This document shows, in pieces, positions 8,558 to 17,438 of a DNA stretch of 64,000 nucleotides. The stretch lies in the NCBI RefSeq assembly GCF_947501225.1, contig NZ_CANMUW010000007.1, positions 62,001 through 126,000 of the forward strand. The letters are read 5' to 3'. Position numbers and translations under genes: made by a program. Numbering within the stretch: position 1 is the first letter of the stretch; every line of letters begins with the position of its first letter. The notes beneath the pieces were generated by a model that had not been told where the DNA came from, made no database searches, and was given only the letters and a program-made list of their open reading frames with translations. The DNA comes from an uncultured Shewanella sp. (GTDB lineage Bacteria > Pseudomonadota > Gammaproteobacteria > Enterobacterales > Shewanellaceae).

Positions 8558-9436
8558 ATGTCAACCATCGAGCAACTCATCTCATTTGTCACAACCGTAG
8601 AATCGGGATCTTTTTCTGCAGCAGCCAGAAAGTTAGGCAAAGTACAATCTGCCATCAGTCAAAATGTGATGAACATGGAGATAGATACTGATCTGCAGTT
8701 ATTTGACAGAAGCGGGCGTTACCCTAAGTTAACCAAGGCAGGTGAGTCACTTCTGCCTCAGGCAAAGGCTGTAGTTGCACAACACAGACGGCTGGACCAA
8801 CAAATAAAAGCACTGGAGTCTGAGGAGGAGTTAAAATTGACCCTGGCCATCGATGAGGGGATCCCCTACTCCGGCCTCGTCGATCTTCTCCCACAACTGG
8901 AAGCACAATATCCCCATCTTCAGCTGGAGTTTCTGTGTGCATCCAGCCAGGATGTTATTCAACTGGTAGCCGATAAGAGAGCCAATTCAGGCTTGGTGTT
9001 CAGCGAGACCCAATACCCGGAAATGATCGATTTTGAGACCCTGGGAACGGTTCAGTTCGAGCTGTTAGTGAATCCGAAACACCCTCTGGCGCAAACCGAT
9101 GCTGCGCACGTGGATATCCTAATGCTGCACAGACAATTGGTTATCGGCTCTCAGGGTTCAAAACAGACCTGGTTTAATCAGGCTCACTCTCCCGATGTCT
9201 GGTATGCAGATAACTACTATGTATTATTAGAGCTGGCAAAATCAGGTTTTGGCTGGACCCTGCTGCCCCTACACCTGGCAGAAGATGCAATCAGGAAAAA
9301 AGAGCTGTGTAAGGTGCCGGTACAGTTCGAGCAACTGGGATGGCAGGCAAATGTGGACGTCATCCAACACAGCGCAATGGAAACCCCGGCCAACTACTCC
9401 CTGCGTAAATTATTAAGGCGATTGCTGCAAAATTAG
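8558..9436 (+). CDS. LysR-family transcriptional regulator, 292 aa
   Basis: The N-terminal winged helix-turn-helix is at residues 1-60 (FVTTVESGSFSAAARKLGK, then QSAISQNVMNMEIDTDLQLF). It is followed by a periplasmic-binding-protein-like effector domain. ATG 8558 is chosen over a TTG eight codons upstream because it gives the usual LysR N-terminus; neither has a strong Shine-Dalgarno. It is transcribed divergently from the PACE pump and is probably its regulator, by analogy with AceR. The effector is unknown. A hairpin terminator follows. Confidence 0.85.
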   Translation: MSTIEQLISFVTTVESGSFSAAARKLGKVQSAISQNVMNMEIDTDLQLFDRSGRYPKLTKAGESLLPQAKAVVAQHRRLDQQIKALESEEELKLTLAIDEGIPYSGLVDLLPQLEAQYPHLQLEFLCASSQDVIQLVADKRANSGLVFSETQYPEMIDFETLGTVQFELLVNPKHPLAQTDAAHVDILMLHRQLVIGSQGSKQTWFNQAHSPDVWYADNYYVLLELAKSGFGWTLLPLHLAEDAIRKKELCKVPVQFEQLGWQANVDVIQHSAMETPANYSLRKLLRRLLQN

Positions 9437-9486
9437 GGCAATTTTTTCTCAATATATGAGCCGCGACTATATGCAAGTAAAATAAA

Positions 9487-9517
9487 AAAGCTTGAATACT
9501 GTATGTATTCAAGCTTT
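9487..9517. terminator. Bidirectional terminator
   Basis: A 13-bp perfect stem AAAGCTTGAATAC / GTATTCAAGCTTT with a TGTAT loop lies between the convergent LysR and DUF924 genes. Confidence 0.75.
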
Positions 9518-9544
9518 ACCGATTTAATAACGCTTTGTATCAAC

Positions 9545-10060
9545 TCAGGCGTTCAGAGAGGAAGCCTGTGCGTACCAGTTAGACCAGACAGGTTTCTCCG
9601 GCGGCTCAACTTGCGATTGCATCCCCTCGAGCAGCCGAATCAAGAGTTGACGATCTTCGGCTATAGTCGAATAGAAGAGAGGGTCATAAAAGCAGCGGCG
9701 CTGAACCGGATCCAGTTGCGTATCGAACCCCATATCGACACCTTTTAAACATAGCTCCCTGGCCTTAGCATGCAAAGCATGTACATCGGTATCGGCAAGC
9801 AGATGAGCAACAGGTCCCATCAGTAGAATCAGCGACATTCGACCGGGTGGGGTTCTCTGCCAATCATTGAGTTTCCCCTGCTTGGCCTTCTCTAGAAGTG
9901 AACTCCACTCAGATTGGGTTTGAGCCGAAAGCGACTTGGCCTCTACCCCCTCCCCCTTTTCATACTCAGTAAACCACTGTTTTAAAAACTGCTCCATTTC
10001 GCCACCACTTACTTCACTAATACCGTAATGAAAATCGAGAGTACCACTGTGTGCAACCAT
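9545..10060 (-). CDS. DUF924 family protein, 171 aa
   Basis: A cytoplasmic protein with the DUF924 pattern: FLKQWFTEY at the N-terminus, DWQRTPPGRMSLILLMGPVAHLL near residues 66-88 (the family usually has a P-R-x(4)-L-L-D-Q type stretch, here varied to MGPVAHL). Then comes ARELCLKGVDMGFDTQLDPVQRRCFYDPLFYSTIAEDRQLLIRLLE (in two runs), matching the F-x-Y-x-P-x-x-H-S-E region with changes. The all-helical fold is TPR-like. The function of the family is unknown. It is monocistronic, convergent with the LysR gene. Confidence 0.7.
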   Translation of the reverse strand: MVAHSGTLDFHYGISEVSGGEMEQFLKQWFTEYEKGEGVEAKSLSAQTQSEWSSLLEKAKQGKLNDWQRTPPGRMSLILLMGPVAHLLADTDVHALHAKARELCLKGVDMGFDTQLDPVQRRCFYDPLFYSTIAEDRQLLIRLLEGMQSQVEPPEKPVWSNWYAQASSLNA

Positions 10061-10235
10061 TAGGATGTTGGACTTTAGTCTAGATCCCTCTCAGTTCACA
10101 TAAATGACGTCAATGGGTTATATTTTTTGAGATATTGAACCGAAATACAGCTTAACTTAACTATCTATTTTAAATGGGTATTATTAAGAGTGAAAATGGG
10201 GGGGGAGACTCGCGCAGGAGTAATGGCCACGCATA

Positions 10236-10268
10236 TAAAAAAGCGAGCATATTAGCTATGCTCGCCTT
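10236..10268 (-). terminator. Terminator of the DUF4136 lipoprotein gene
   Basis: GCGAGCAT / ATGCTCGC form the stem and a T-rich tract follows on the minus strand, about 25 bases past the stop codon at 10293. Confidence 0.8.
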
Positions 10269-10292
10269 CTGTTTTCTATCTATGGCTGATCA

Positions 10293-10853
10293 TCATTTAC
10301 TTTCCGGTTTCGGCGGATAGTTCAACATCATTTCAGCGACTGCCTTATTGACCACTTCAACCCTCTCTTCAGGCGTATTTTTCTCTCTGATAGTGTCAGC
10401 CACTGAACCTCGCCAGATTAACTTTCCGGTTTCTCTGTCAATCATATCCAGAATCAAGGTGCCAACCTCATACTCACGAACGGTGGTTTGAGTATGCATC
10501 GAACCACTCATTCCCCATGGGGAACCATAATAGGGGTGATAACCGAAGTTGGTATTAAAGGTGTCCACATTAATCTTCTTATCTACTTTAGTCAGGTAGT
10601 TCACCAGTATATCGGCAGTTTGCGGGTCTGACTGTGTGACCCCCTTCAGTGACAGCTGGCTTTCTACTGCCGCGCGTACACGCTGATCCATCAGACCATC
10701 TAAGTGATAACTGGTGTCTTGGTTCTTTTGCTCAACCCAGGCATAGGTTTTTATATCACTGAAGTTAGCTGCGGGATCATAATCTGAACTTGTCTTCATG
10801 GAACTACAGGCACTCAAGGCCATTGCAGCTACTACAACCATCACTCTCTTCAT
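10293..10853 (-). CDS. DUF4136 lipoprotein, 186 aa
   Basis: Start moved to ATG 10853, which gives the lipoprotein signal MKRVMVVVAAMALSACSS with the lipobox LSAC; an upstream start would bury the signal. Downstream is the DUF4136 pattern: DYDPAANFSDIKTYAWV, then VRAAVESQLSLKGVTQSDPQTADILVNY, then the ending VGTLILDMIDRETGKLIWRG, and VNKAVAEMMLNYPP. A Tyr/Gly-rich loop (NFGYHPYYGSPWGMSGS) is typical. The role is unknown; these are outer membrane lipoproteins. The ribosome binding site is GGGGGTAAC. It is divergent from the Fur-box gene. Confidence 0.85.
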   Translation of the reverse strand: MKRVMVVVAAMALSACSSMKTSSDYDPAANFSDIKTYAWVEQKNQDTSYHLDGLMDQRVRAAVESQLSLKGVTQSDPQTADILVNYLTKVDKKINVDTFNTNFGYHPYYGSPWGMSGSMHTQTTVREYEVGTLILDMIDRETGKLIWRGSVADTIREKNTPEERVEVVNKAVAEMMLNYPPKPESK

Positions 10854-10978
10854 GTTACCCCCATCAAATCCGATGTTTAAATCCATTATGACTATCAGCT
10901 TACATAGCAATGTTATGATCTACAACTCAATTTTATAGTAAAGATCACCTCGTTCAGCTTGACTTCAGATCCACCTCA

Positions 10979-10997
10979 ATTGATAATGATTATCAAT
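10979..10997 (+). promoter_or_regulatory. Fur box
   Basis: ATTGATAATGATTATCAAT is a perfect 9-1-9 palindrome containing the ideal 7-1-7 Fur core TGATAAT-n-ATTATCA. It sits about 20 bases before the ATG of the membrane protein gene at 11018, so Fur-Fe binding there should block its transcription in iron-replete cells. Confidence 0.85.
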
Positions 10998-11017
10998 CAC
11001 AAATATTGGAGTTAACT

Positions 11018-11335
11018 ATGCTTTGGTTCATCGGCGCCTTTCTTATCTCGACCGCAATTTTGATGTTTGCCCCGGTTAAGGTCACCACCCAGGCAGATAG
11101 TTTCTCCGGTAAATTTAACTTCGGTCAGCTCAGCTTGTTAATTTTACCGGTAGGCGCATTGGGCTGGTTGCTGGTCTCTCTGCTCAGCGGCGATACCAAC
11201 AGCTATGGAGCGGCTTCCATTGGCTTTGTGTTGACAGCCTGTTCGATAGCACTACCTAAGTTTCATAAGTTTATTATTCCCTGTGCGGCTATTACAGCTA
11301 TCTCACTGTTAATCGGCGTCGCACAGGCTGTTTAA
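11018..11335 (+). CDS. Small membrane protein behind a Fur box, 105 aa
   Basis: The family is not recognised. It has about four hydrophobic segments (residues 1-18, 34-56, 65-83 and 87-105) joined by short loops. It carries no Cys/His metal cluster. ATG 11018 is preferred to the upstream in-frame TTG because TTGGAGTT places a GGAG ribosome binding site 8 bases before it. The near-ideal Fur palindrome directly upstream predicts derepression under iron starvation, so a role in iron homeostasis or membrane adaptation is inferred, not shown. No operon partner. Confidence 0.75.
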   Translation: MLWFIGAFLISTAILMFAPVKVTTQADSFSGKFNFGQLSLLILPVGALGWLLVSLLSGDTNSYGAASIGFVLTACSIALPKFHKFIIPCAAITAISLLIGVAQAV

Positions 11336-11544
11336 ATCGCCAGAGTCACCTTTACCCTGACATTTCCAGAGCCTTGTGACGGTTAGGGAAGTGTCAGCTG
11401 CTCTTCTTATCTATTCTCCTCAGATAATTAGATGGTTTTCTTCCCCCTGTCCGATTATTTTTATTTCTGCGTTTTGTAATAAGCTCCCACAACATTCTTC
11501 AATTTGTTAAACTCACCTTACCATCGAAAATTAACGACATTCCC

Positions 11545-11874
11545 ATGAAAAAAGACTCAAATGTTTCTCTTGTTTACAGCACTGATATCGGCAGAATCTC
11601 GCCAGAAAAAGAAACGGCGCAAGCGCCAGCCGGTGATGGTATCGTCAGGATCCATAAAGACAGTAAAGGCCGCAAAGGGAAAGGGGTCTCCGTTATTAAA
11701 GGTTTAGGTTTAAACGATAAAGAGTTAAAGGCGCTGGCACAAAAACTGAAAAAGCAGTGTGGTTGCGGCGGTACGGTAAAAGAGTTCAACATTGAAGTTC
11801 AAACAGATAATAGAGAGCAATTGAAAACCCTGTTGGAAAAGCTCAATTACAAGGTCAAGTTAGCGGGCGGTTAA
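11545..11874 (+). CDS. yciH: SUI1/eIF1-family translation factor YciH, 109 aa
   Basis: The bacterial homologue of eukaryotic initiation factor eIF1, acting at the 30S subunit on initiation fidelity. The N-terminal tail is basic and flexible ([23 protein letters not shown], given here in part: [16 protein letters not shown]). The SUI1 fold follows near residues 43-107, with [18 protein letters not shown] in the middle and a C-terminal strand (NYKVKLAGG). At 109 residues it matches E. coli YciH. It precedes yqgE by 47 bases on the same strand and may be cotranscribed. Confidence 0.92.
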   Translation: MKKDSNVSLVYSTDIGRISPEKETAQAPAGDGIVRIHKDSKGRKGKGVSVIKGLGLNDKELKALAQKLKKQCGCGGTVKEFNIEVQTDNREQLKTLLEKLNYKVKLAGG

Positions 11875-11921
11875 GCCCCAATATTAAACCAGACCAGCCT
11901 GTTCCCTCTAGCGGAGTCCAA

Positions 11922-12482
11922 ATGGAAAGTTTACAAAATCACTTTTTAATCGCTATGCCTTCACTTCACGATACGTTTTTTGAACGCTCGGTGATCTATA
12001 TTTGCGAACACGATGAAAAAGGCGCAATGGGGATTATGATAAACCGTCCTATCGGCATCGAGGTCAATGAACTTCTGCTGCAGATGCAACTGAAGGAGGA
12101 GCCGGAAGTGATCACCTCTTTGGGCTCAAAAGTGCTTATAGGTGGCCCCGTCACCCCTGAAAGAGGGTTTGTTCTTCATACGCCTCAATCAACCTGGAAC
12201 AGCAGCCAATCACTTACCGATGAGCTGATGCTTACCACCTCAAGGGATGTGTTATCGGCTCTGGGTAGTAATGCAGCCCCCGAGCAGTTCATTGTCGCAT
12301 TGGGCTATGCCGGCTGGAGTCGGGATCAGCTCGAACAGGAGCTGGCTGAAAACTCCTGGCTTTCGATTCCGGCCACGACAGAACTGCTATTTAACACTGA
12401 GTATGAGGAGCGTTGGCAGCAAGCGACAAAATCCTTAGGCTTCGATATATGGCAACTATCCAATCAAACCGGTCACGCATAA
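11922..12482 (+). CDS. yqgE: UPF0301/AlgH family protein YqgE, 186 aa
   Basis: The N-terminus [20 protein letters not shown] and the block [20 protein letters not shown] near residues 25-44 are diagnostic for the YqgE/AlgH family. Further on are [13 protein letters not shown] and [19 protein letters not shown]. The protein is cytoplasmic. AlgH was linked to alginate regulation in Pseudomonas, but its biochemical role is not settled. The ATG follows GCGGAG at 6 bases. The yqgE-ruvX adjacency is conserved widely in gammaproteobacteria and supports the call. Confidence 0.93.
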   Translation: MESLQNHFLIAMPSLHDTFFERSVIYICEHDEKGAMGIMINRPIGIEVNELLLQMQLKEEPEVITSLGSKVLIGGPVTPERGFVLHTPQSTWNSSQSLTDELMLTTSRDVLSALGSNAAPEQFIVALGYAGWSRDQLEQELAENSWLSIPATTELLFNTEYEERWQQATKSLGFDIWQLSNQTGHA

Positions 12483-12691
12483 ATCAGCCCCCTCCCTCCC
12501 GCTGGGGTTAACACTCTAAAAACTCTTAAAGAAGCTTTATGAGTTCAATTATGGCTTGGGGGGGGTTGCTATACATTGCGGGAGTATTGCCATAGCAGGA
12601 GGGCAAGCTCTCACAAATGCCATACCACCATTATAAGGTACAGACGTCGACAGCTCCCTTAACGGGAGGAACAACAGGACATGTTTAATTT

Positions 12692-13111
12692 ATGAGTTCA
12701 ATAACAGTATTAGGCTTCGATTACGGTACCAAGAGTATTGGTGTCGCGATAGGACAATCCCTCACAGGCAGTGCCAAGCCTCTATTATCGATTAAAGCCG
12801 TCGACGGGATCCCTAAGTGGGAAGAGTTAGGTATGTTAATAGAGGAGTGGAAACCCGATCTTGTCGTTGTCGGCCTGCCTCTCAATATGGACGGCACTGA
12901 GCAGGAGATGACACAGAGAGCGAAAAAATTTGCCAACCGCATTAATGGCCGGTTCGGGGCTAAGGTAGTCACACAAGATGAGCGCCTCACTACCGCCGAT
13001 GCAAAAGCCAGACTATTTGAGATGGGCGGTTATAAAGCCCTGACCAAGGGACAGGTCGACGCGATGTCAGCCGTATTGATCATCGAAAGTTACTTCGAAA
13101 GCACCTATTAA
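12692..13111 (+). CDS. ruvX: Putative pre-16S rRNA nuclease / Holliday junction resolvase-like YqgF, 139 aa
   Basis: An RNase H-fold nuclease required for maturation of the 16S rRNA 5' end. The first acidic strand is [17 protein letters not shown] near residues 5-21. The second motif is [16 protein letters not shown] near 55-70. The last is [16 protein letters not shown] near 94-109, followed by the D-A-x-S-A-x-L-I-L-E type ending ([13 protein letters not shown]). The length equals E. coli RuvX (138). The ribosome binding site is weak. It is the last gene of the yciH-yqgE-ruvX run and ends at a terminator. Confidence 0.93.
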   Translation: MSSITVLGFDYGTKSIGVAIGQSLTGSAKPLLSIKAVDGIPKWEELGMLIEEWKPDLVVVGLPLNMDGTEQEMTQRAKKFANRINGRFGAKVVTQDERLTTADAKARLFEMGGYKALTKGQVDAMSAVLIIESYFESTY

Positions 13112-13134
13112 ACAACGAGTATCGTCGAGCTAAT

Positions 13135-13158
13135 AAAGGGAGCATAAGCTCCCTTTTT
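13135..13158 (+). terminator. Terminator of ruvX
   Basis: A 9-bp stem AAAGGGAGC / GCTCCCTTT with an ATAA loop and following T residues, 24 bases after the stop. Confidence 0.85.
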
Positions 13159-13185
13159 AACTCTGCCCTGGCTCTTAAGAAAGAT

Positions 13186-14304
13186 TTAAAAGTAAAGGCC
13201 AATATTGATATTCAACCTTGAGCTCCATCGAGTGGAACCATTGTCGATGCCGATACCCGGTCCATTGATAAACCACATGTTTTTACCGGCAATCCAATCG
13301 ATGTAGGAGTAAAACTTCCCCGCCGATATGGCACAGCCGGTCACATTCTGAATCGAGTCTTCAAGACCCTCTCCCGAGGCCAATACCTGACTGAAGTCAT
13401 TATAGCAATTTAGGTTAGTTATCGGTCCCCAATCGACATCCGTACTCTTTGAGAGATTAACAGTTAACAGTTCGGCGGAAGAAGCGATTTCAAAAGGGTA
13501 GGCAAAAGCCGATAACGCGATACGATTACCTGCCTCTACCTCATAGTCATAATAGAGATACTGCAGCTGCCCCTGCCAACTATTCCAATCCAGCTGCCAG
13601 TGAAGCGAGGTCGCTATCCCGTCAATATCTTCTCCGGCTTCCTGGCTTTGAGCCGTTGGCGTAAAGTCGAGCATAGAATATTGAACCGAGCCCCCCAACT
13701 TATGTTTAACACTATCTAAGGTAAAGCTATGCTCAACACGGGCATTTACCTGCCCCGCTTCCTCATAGGGATAGGAGTCGGTTACCGCCACGTCGAACGA
13801 ATATCGCTCATACCTGCTACCATCACCATATTCATCATTTAAAAAGTAGGCCAGATCGAAACGCCATCTGTCGTTATCATATTTCCAGTGGATCCCGGCA
13901 TCGAAGTCATCCTCAAATCCCAGATAATAGTTAGCGCTAAACCAGAAAGAGTGAGCTCCATAGGGAAGCAGACCGAAGGGAACCTGAGTCACGCCCAGCT
14001 GTAAGCTCTGCTCATCATTGAACTGATAACCAGCATAGGCATGATGGATCACATCCATATCCTGATACCAACGATATTGCGCCGATGCAAAAAGGTCATC
14101 ATCAAGATAATTAACATCTAGCCTAAACAGTTCAAACTCCAGCTTGGAGTTACTATCATAATCTTTCCAGCCATAGTTAACCCTTACGGCCCCTCCCAGA
14201 TCGAGTTCATCGGTGACAGGTACTCCGGATGCGGTCAGCGGAAGAAACAGTAATAGCAAGGCTAAGCGGGTTTGAGTTGAGGTTATCATGGCATTCCTGT
14301 TCAC
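13186..14304 (-). CDS. Outer membrane beta-barrel protein (porin-like), 372 aa
   Basis: The signal peptide is near residues 1-29 (hydrophobic run ALLLLFLPLTASGVP). The remainder alternates aromatic and polar residues in short strands, is rich in Tyr/Trp/Asp, and ends in Phe (NINIGLYF), the outer membrane insertion signature. Segments such as LFASAQYRWYQDMD and QLGVTQVPFGLLPYG resemble phosphate-selective porin O/P-type barrels. Two Cys near 300 and 327 could form a disulfide. Substrate is unknown. It is monocistronic and convergent with ruvX. Met 6 is an alternative start. Confidence 0.75.
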   Translation of the reverse strand: MNRNAMITSTQTRLALLLLFLPLTASGVPVTDELDLGGAVRVNYGWKDYDSNSKLEFELFRLDVNYLDDDLFASAQYRWYQDMDVIHHAYAGYQFNDEQSLQLGVTQVPFGLLPYGAHSFWFSANYYLGFEDDFDAGIHWKYDNDRWRFDLAYFLNDEYGDGSRYERYSFDVAVTDSYPYEEAGQVNARVEHSFTLDSVKHKLGGSVQYSMLDFTPTAQSQEAGEDIDGIATSLHWQLDWNSWQGQLQYLYYDYEVEAGNRIALSAFAYPFEIASSAELLTVNLSKSTDVDWGPITNLNCYNDFSQVLASGEGLEDSIQNVTGCAISAGKFYSYIDWIAGKNMWFINGPGIGIDNGSTRWSSRLNINIGLYF

Positions 14305-14351
14305 TCTTAACTAAATATCTAATAAGCATAGTCAAAAAACTTAGCGGCAAT

Positions 14352-14382
14352 AAAAAACCAGCGAAGTTAACGCTGGTTTTTC
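14352..14382 (-). terminator. Terminator of the pilT-pilU unit
   Basis: AAAAAACCAGCG pairs with CGCTGGTTTTT around a 7-base loop, with a T tract on the minus strand, about 30 bases past the pilU stop. Confidence 0.8.
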
Positions 14383-14412
14383 AACTGTGACTTCTGTGAC
14401 TGCAGGCAGAAG

Positions 14413-15531
14413 CTAATCTAAATCCAGGGTTACCCCCTCCATAAACCCTGAACCTGAGTCGGAATCGGGTGATCCCTGTAACTTAATCATCAAACGAAGA
14501 TCGTTTGGCGAATCAGCATGGTGCAAGGCATCGGCGTAGCTGATATCCCCTTCGCTATACAAATTTAACAGGGCCTGATCGAAGGTCTGCATCCCCTGCT
14601 CATTAGACTTGGACATGGTCTCTTTCAGAAGATGAAGTTCATTCTTAGCGATCAGACTGCTCACACGAGGCGTATTGATCAGGATCTCAATCGCGGCTCT
14701 GCGCCCTGTACCATCGGCCTTAGGAACCAACTGCTGAGCGACGATGCCTCGCAGGTTCAACGAGAGATCGAACAGTAGCTGCTGATGCTTACTCTCAGGC
14801 ACCAGGTTCATGATCCGATCTAACGCCTGGTTGGCGTTGTTAGCATGCAGAGTAGCCATACAGAGGTGACCAGTCTCGGCAAATGCCAGCGCAAATTCCA
14901 TGGTTTCCTGGCTTCTTATCTCACCGATTAATATCACATCGGGGGCCTGGCGAAGCGAGCTTTTCAACGCCGCATCGAATGATTCGGTATCTATGCCCAC
15001 TTCTCGCTGAGTAATAATACTCTTACGATGATCATGAACAAATTCCACCGGATCTTCGATAGTTAAAATATGGCCCCGTGAGTTTGCATTTCGATAGCCC
15101 ACCAGCGCCGCCAATGAGGTCGATTTACCGGTTCCGGTACCACCAACCATGATGATAAGCCCACGCTTACTCATCACAAGATCCTTCAGGATTGGAGGAA
15201 GTTTAAGATCCTCCACCTCAGGGATCTTCGTCTCAATACGGCGCATGACACAGCCGGGAGCCTCACGCTGCCAGAAGGCGCTGACACGAAAGCGCCCCAA
15301 CCCTTTAGCCGCAAAAGCAAAATTACACTCACGGCTTTCATGAAACTCCTGCTTTTGCTCCTCAGTCATCAAAGATTCGACAAAATCCAGGGATTGAGCG
15401 GAGGTAAAAGAGGTTTCACTGAGAGGTCTTAGCTCACCATCAACTTTTGCACTCGGCGGAAAACCGGCAGTGATAAAGAGATCCGATGCTTTTCGCTCGA
15501 CCATTACCTTTAAAAAAGGGAGCACATCCAT
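14413..15531 (-). CDS. pilU: Type IV pilus retraction ATPase PilU, 372 aa
   Basis: A cytoplasmic hexameric ATPase that assists PilT in pilus retraction. The N-terminal domain starts PFLKVMVERKASDLFITAGFP. Walker A is GGTGTGKSTSLAAL near residues 128-141. The Asp box is THILTIEDPVEFVH-like (HILTIEDPVEFVHDH). Walker B is VILIGEIRSQETMEFA near 195-210. The His box is HLCMATLHANNANQ. The acidic C-terminal tail (SPDSDSGSGFMEGVTLDLD) is typical of PilU and absent from PilT. It lies 12 bases after pilT and is cotranscribed with it. Confidence 0.93.
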   Translation of the reverse strand: MDVLPFLKVMVERKASDLFITAGFPPSAKVDGELRPLSETSFTSAQSLDFVESLMTEEQKQEFHESRECNFAFAAKGLGRFRVSAFWQREAPGCVMRRIETKIPEVEDLKLPPILKDLVMSKRGLIIMVGGTGTGKSTSLAALVGYRNANSRGHILTIEDPVEFVHDHRKSIITQREVGIDTESFDAALKSSLRQAPDVILIGEIRSQETMEFALAFAETGHLCMATLHANNANQALDRIMNLVPESKHQQLLFDLSLNLRGIVAQQLVPKADGTGRRAAIEILINTPRVSSLIAKNELHLLKETMSKSNEQGMQTFDQALLNLYSEGDISYADALHHADSPNDLRLMIKLQGSPDSDSGSGFMEGVTLDLD

Positions 15532-15543
15532 AACTAAACCTTA

Positions 15544-16581
15544 TTAAAATGTCGTTTGCTTATTGGCACTCTTGTGCTGTGCATCTTCACGGGTGATCTG
15601 ACCGCGATTGACTAAATTCTGAAGACACTGATCCAAAGTCTGCATCCCGTGAGCCATACCCGTTTGAATCGCTGAGTACATCTGAGCAACCTTATCTTCA
15701 CGGATAAGGTTTCGAATCGCAGGAGTTCCCATCATGATTTCATGAGCAGCCACACGGCCCCCACCCACCTTCTTTATCAGGGTTTGTGATATTACCGCCT
15801 GAAGAGACTCCGAAAGCATGGTTCTTACCATCCCCTTCTCCCCCTCCGGGAATACGTCAACGACACGGTCAATGGTTTTCGCCGCCGATGTTGTATGCAG
15901 AGTGCCAAAAACCAGGTGACCGGTCTCAGCCGCCGTCATCGCGAGACGAATCGTTTCCAGATCTCGCATCTCACCCACCAGAATCACATCGGGATCTTCA
16001 CGCAGTGCACTACGCAGCGCAGCATTAAAACTGTGGGTATGGCGGTGAACCTCACGCTGGTTAATGAGGCACTGCTTATTTTGATGAACAAATTCTATCG
16101 GGTCTTCGATGGTCAGAATATGCTCGTGACGATGATCGTTAATGTAATCAATCATGGCCGCCAGGGTTGTACTCTTACCCGAGCCCGTCGGCCCGGTTAC
16201 CAGGACTAATCCGCGAGGAAAACTGGAGATCTTCTTAAATATTTCCGGAGCACCTAGTTGTTCAAGACTTAAGATATCACTGGGAATGGTACGGAATACG
16301 GCTGCGGCGCCTCGTGACTGATTGTAGGCATTGACACGAAAACGCGCTAAGTTGGGAACTTCAAATGAAAAGTCTATCTCTAAATGCTCTTCAAAATCCT
16401 TTCGCTGTTTATCATTCATGATGTCATAGACGAGCCCATGAACACCTTGATGATCTAAAGCCGGCAGATTGATCTTTCTGACTTCACCATCAACACGTAT
16501 CATAGGAGATACGCCCGCTGAAAGGTGTAGATCAGATGCATTGTGTTTTACACTAAAGGCAAGTAACTCTGTGATTTCCAT
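15544..16581 (-). CDS. pilT: Type IV pilus retraction ATPase PilT, 345 aa
   Basis: The main motor of pilus disassembly in twitching motility. Start set at ATG 16581, which gives MEITELLAFSVKHNASDLHL, the conserved PilT N-terminus, and the usual length; an upstream in-frame start would add 29 residues of no family similarity. Walker A is VTGPTGSGKSTTLAAM. The Asp box is HILTIEDPIEFVH. Walker B is VILVGEMRDLETIRLAMTAA. The His box is HLVFGTLHTTSAAKT. The conserved AIRNLIRE motif follows. It is divergent from yggS, an arrangement shared by many gammaproteobacteria. Confidence 0.95.
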   Translation of the reverse strand: MEITELLAFSVKHNASDLHLSAGVSPMIRVDGEVRKINLPALDHQGVHGLVYDIMNDKQRKDFEEHLEIDFSFEVPNLARFRVNAYNQSRGAAAVFRTIPSDILSLEQLGAPEIFKKISSFPRGLVLVTGPTGSGKSTTLAAMIDYINDHRHEHILTIEDPIEFVHQNKQCLINQREVHRHTHSFNAALRSALREDPDVILVGEMRDLETIRLAMTAAETGHLVFGTLHTTSAAKTIDRVVDVFPEGEKGMVRTMLSESLQAVISQTLIKKVGGGRVAAHEIMMGTPAIRNLIREDKVAQMYSAIQTGMAHGMQTLDQCLQNLVNRGQITREDAQHKSANKQTTF

Positions 16582-16617
16582 AGTATGGGATATCCATTCA
16601 ATCAAAAAACTTACATC

Positions 16618-17322
16618 ATGACAACAATAGCAGACAGGCTGGCCAACGCCCAGCAACGAATTACCCAAGCGGCAAAGTTTTCATCAAGAGATGCCAATGA
16701 CATTCAGTTACTCGCAGTGAGTAAAACAAAACCTAATAGTGATATTATAGCGGCCTATGCTGCCGGTCAGCGGCTTTTCGGTGAAAACTATGTCCAGGAG
16801 GGAGAGACTAAGGTAAAAGAGCTGAAGAGTAGCTGTCCTGAAATTCAATGGCACTTCATCGGTCCTTTGCAATCTAATAAGACTAAGGTTGTTGCGAGCC
16901 AGTTCGATTGGATGCATACCCTATGTCGGGATAAAATTGCCTTACGATTGAACGATCAACGTCCCGATGAGCTTAAGCCACTTAATGTCTGTATTCAGGT
17001 TAACATCAGCGGTGAGCCCAGTAAGTCCGGGATATCCCCTGATGAACTCATGGCGCTGGCAGATACCATAGCCCCCCTTCCCAAATTGACCCTTCGTGGT
17101 TTAATGGCCATTCCTACGGCGACCGATGATATACAAACACAGAAAGATGAGTTCCAGCAACTGCAGAACCTATTCCTGAAGTTAAAGGCCAGTTACCCAG
17201 ACGTAGACACCCTCTCGATGGGGATGAGTAACGATCTGGAGCAAGCAATAGCGCATGGCTCGACTATGGTTAGAATCGGCAGTGCGATATTCGGCCAAAG
17301 AGAGAAGAGTTTGACTGCTTGA
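16618..17322 (+). CDS. yggS: PLP homeostasis protein YggS, 234 aa
   Basis: A cytoplasmic PLP-binding protein of the YBL036c/PROSC family that keeps pyridoxal phosphate and related metabolites in balance and has no known enzymatic activity. Start set at ATG 16618: MTTIADRLANAQQRITQA. This places the PLP Lys at position 36 (LLAVSKTKP), identical to E. coli YggS. Other family blocks are FGENYVQEGETKVKEL, WHFIGPLQSNKTK and the C-terminal SMGMSNDLEQAIAHGSTMVRIGSAIFG (split into two runs when read). It heads the yggS-proC-yggT-yggU series. Confidence 0.95.
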   Translation: MTTIADRLANAQQRITQAAKFSSRDANDIQLLAVSKTKPNSDIIAAYAAGQRLFGENYVQEGETKVKELKSSCPEIQWHFIGPLQSNKTKVVASQFDWMHTLCRDKIALRLNDQRPDELKPLNVCIQVNISGEPSKSGISPDELMALADTIAPLPKLTLRGLMAIPTATDDIQTQKDEFQQLQNLFLKLKASYPDVDTLSMGMSNDLEQAIAHGSTMVRIGSAIFGQREKSLTA

Positions 17323-17438
17323 GAGTAAGCCGGGCGAAATCCAACATAAACGTATAGCATACTTTGCATTACCAGCTTGTTTTATACTGTTACCGCCCAA
17401 ATATTAAATAAACAGAAACAGATAATAAGAGATGCCAC

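Noticed and set aside
12536..12600. Mini frame starting MSSI, like the ruvX N-terminus, with the 14-mer TTTATGAGTTCAAT repeated at 12689
   Set aside because: Only 18 codons, interrupted by a run of eight G; the shared 14-mer is probably chance or a trace of a small duplication.
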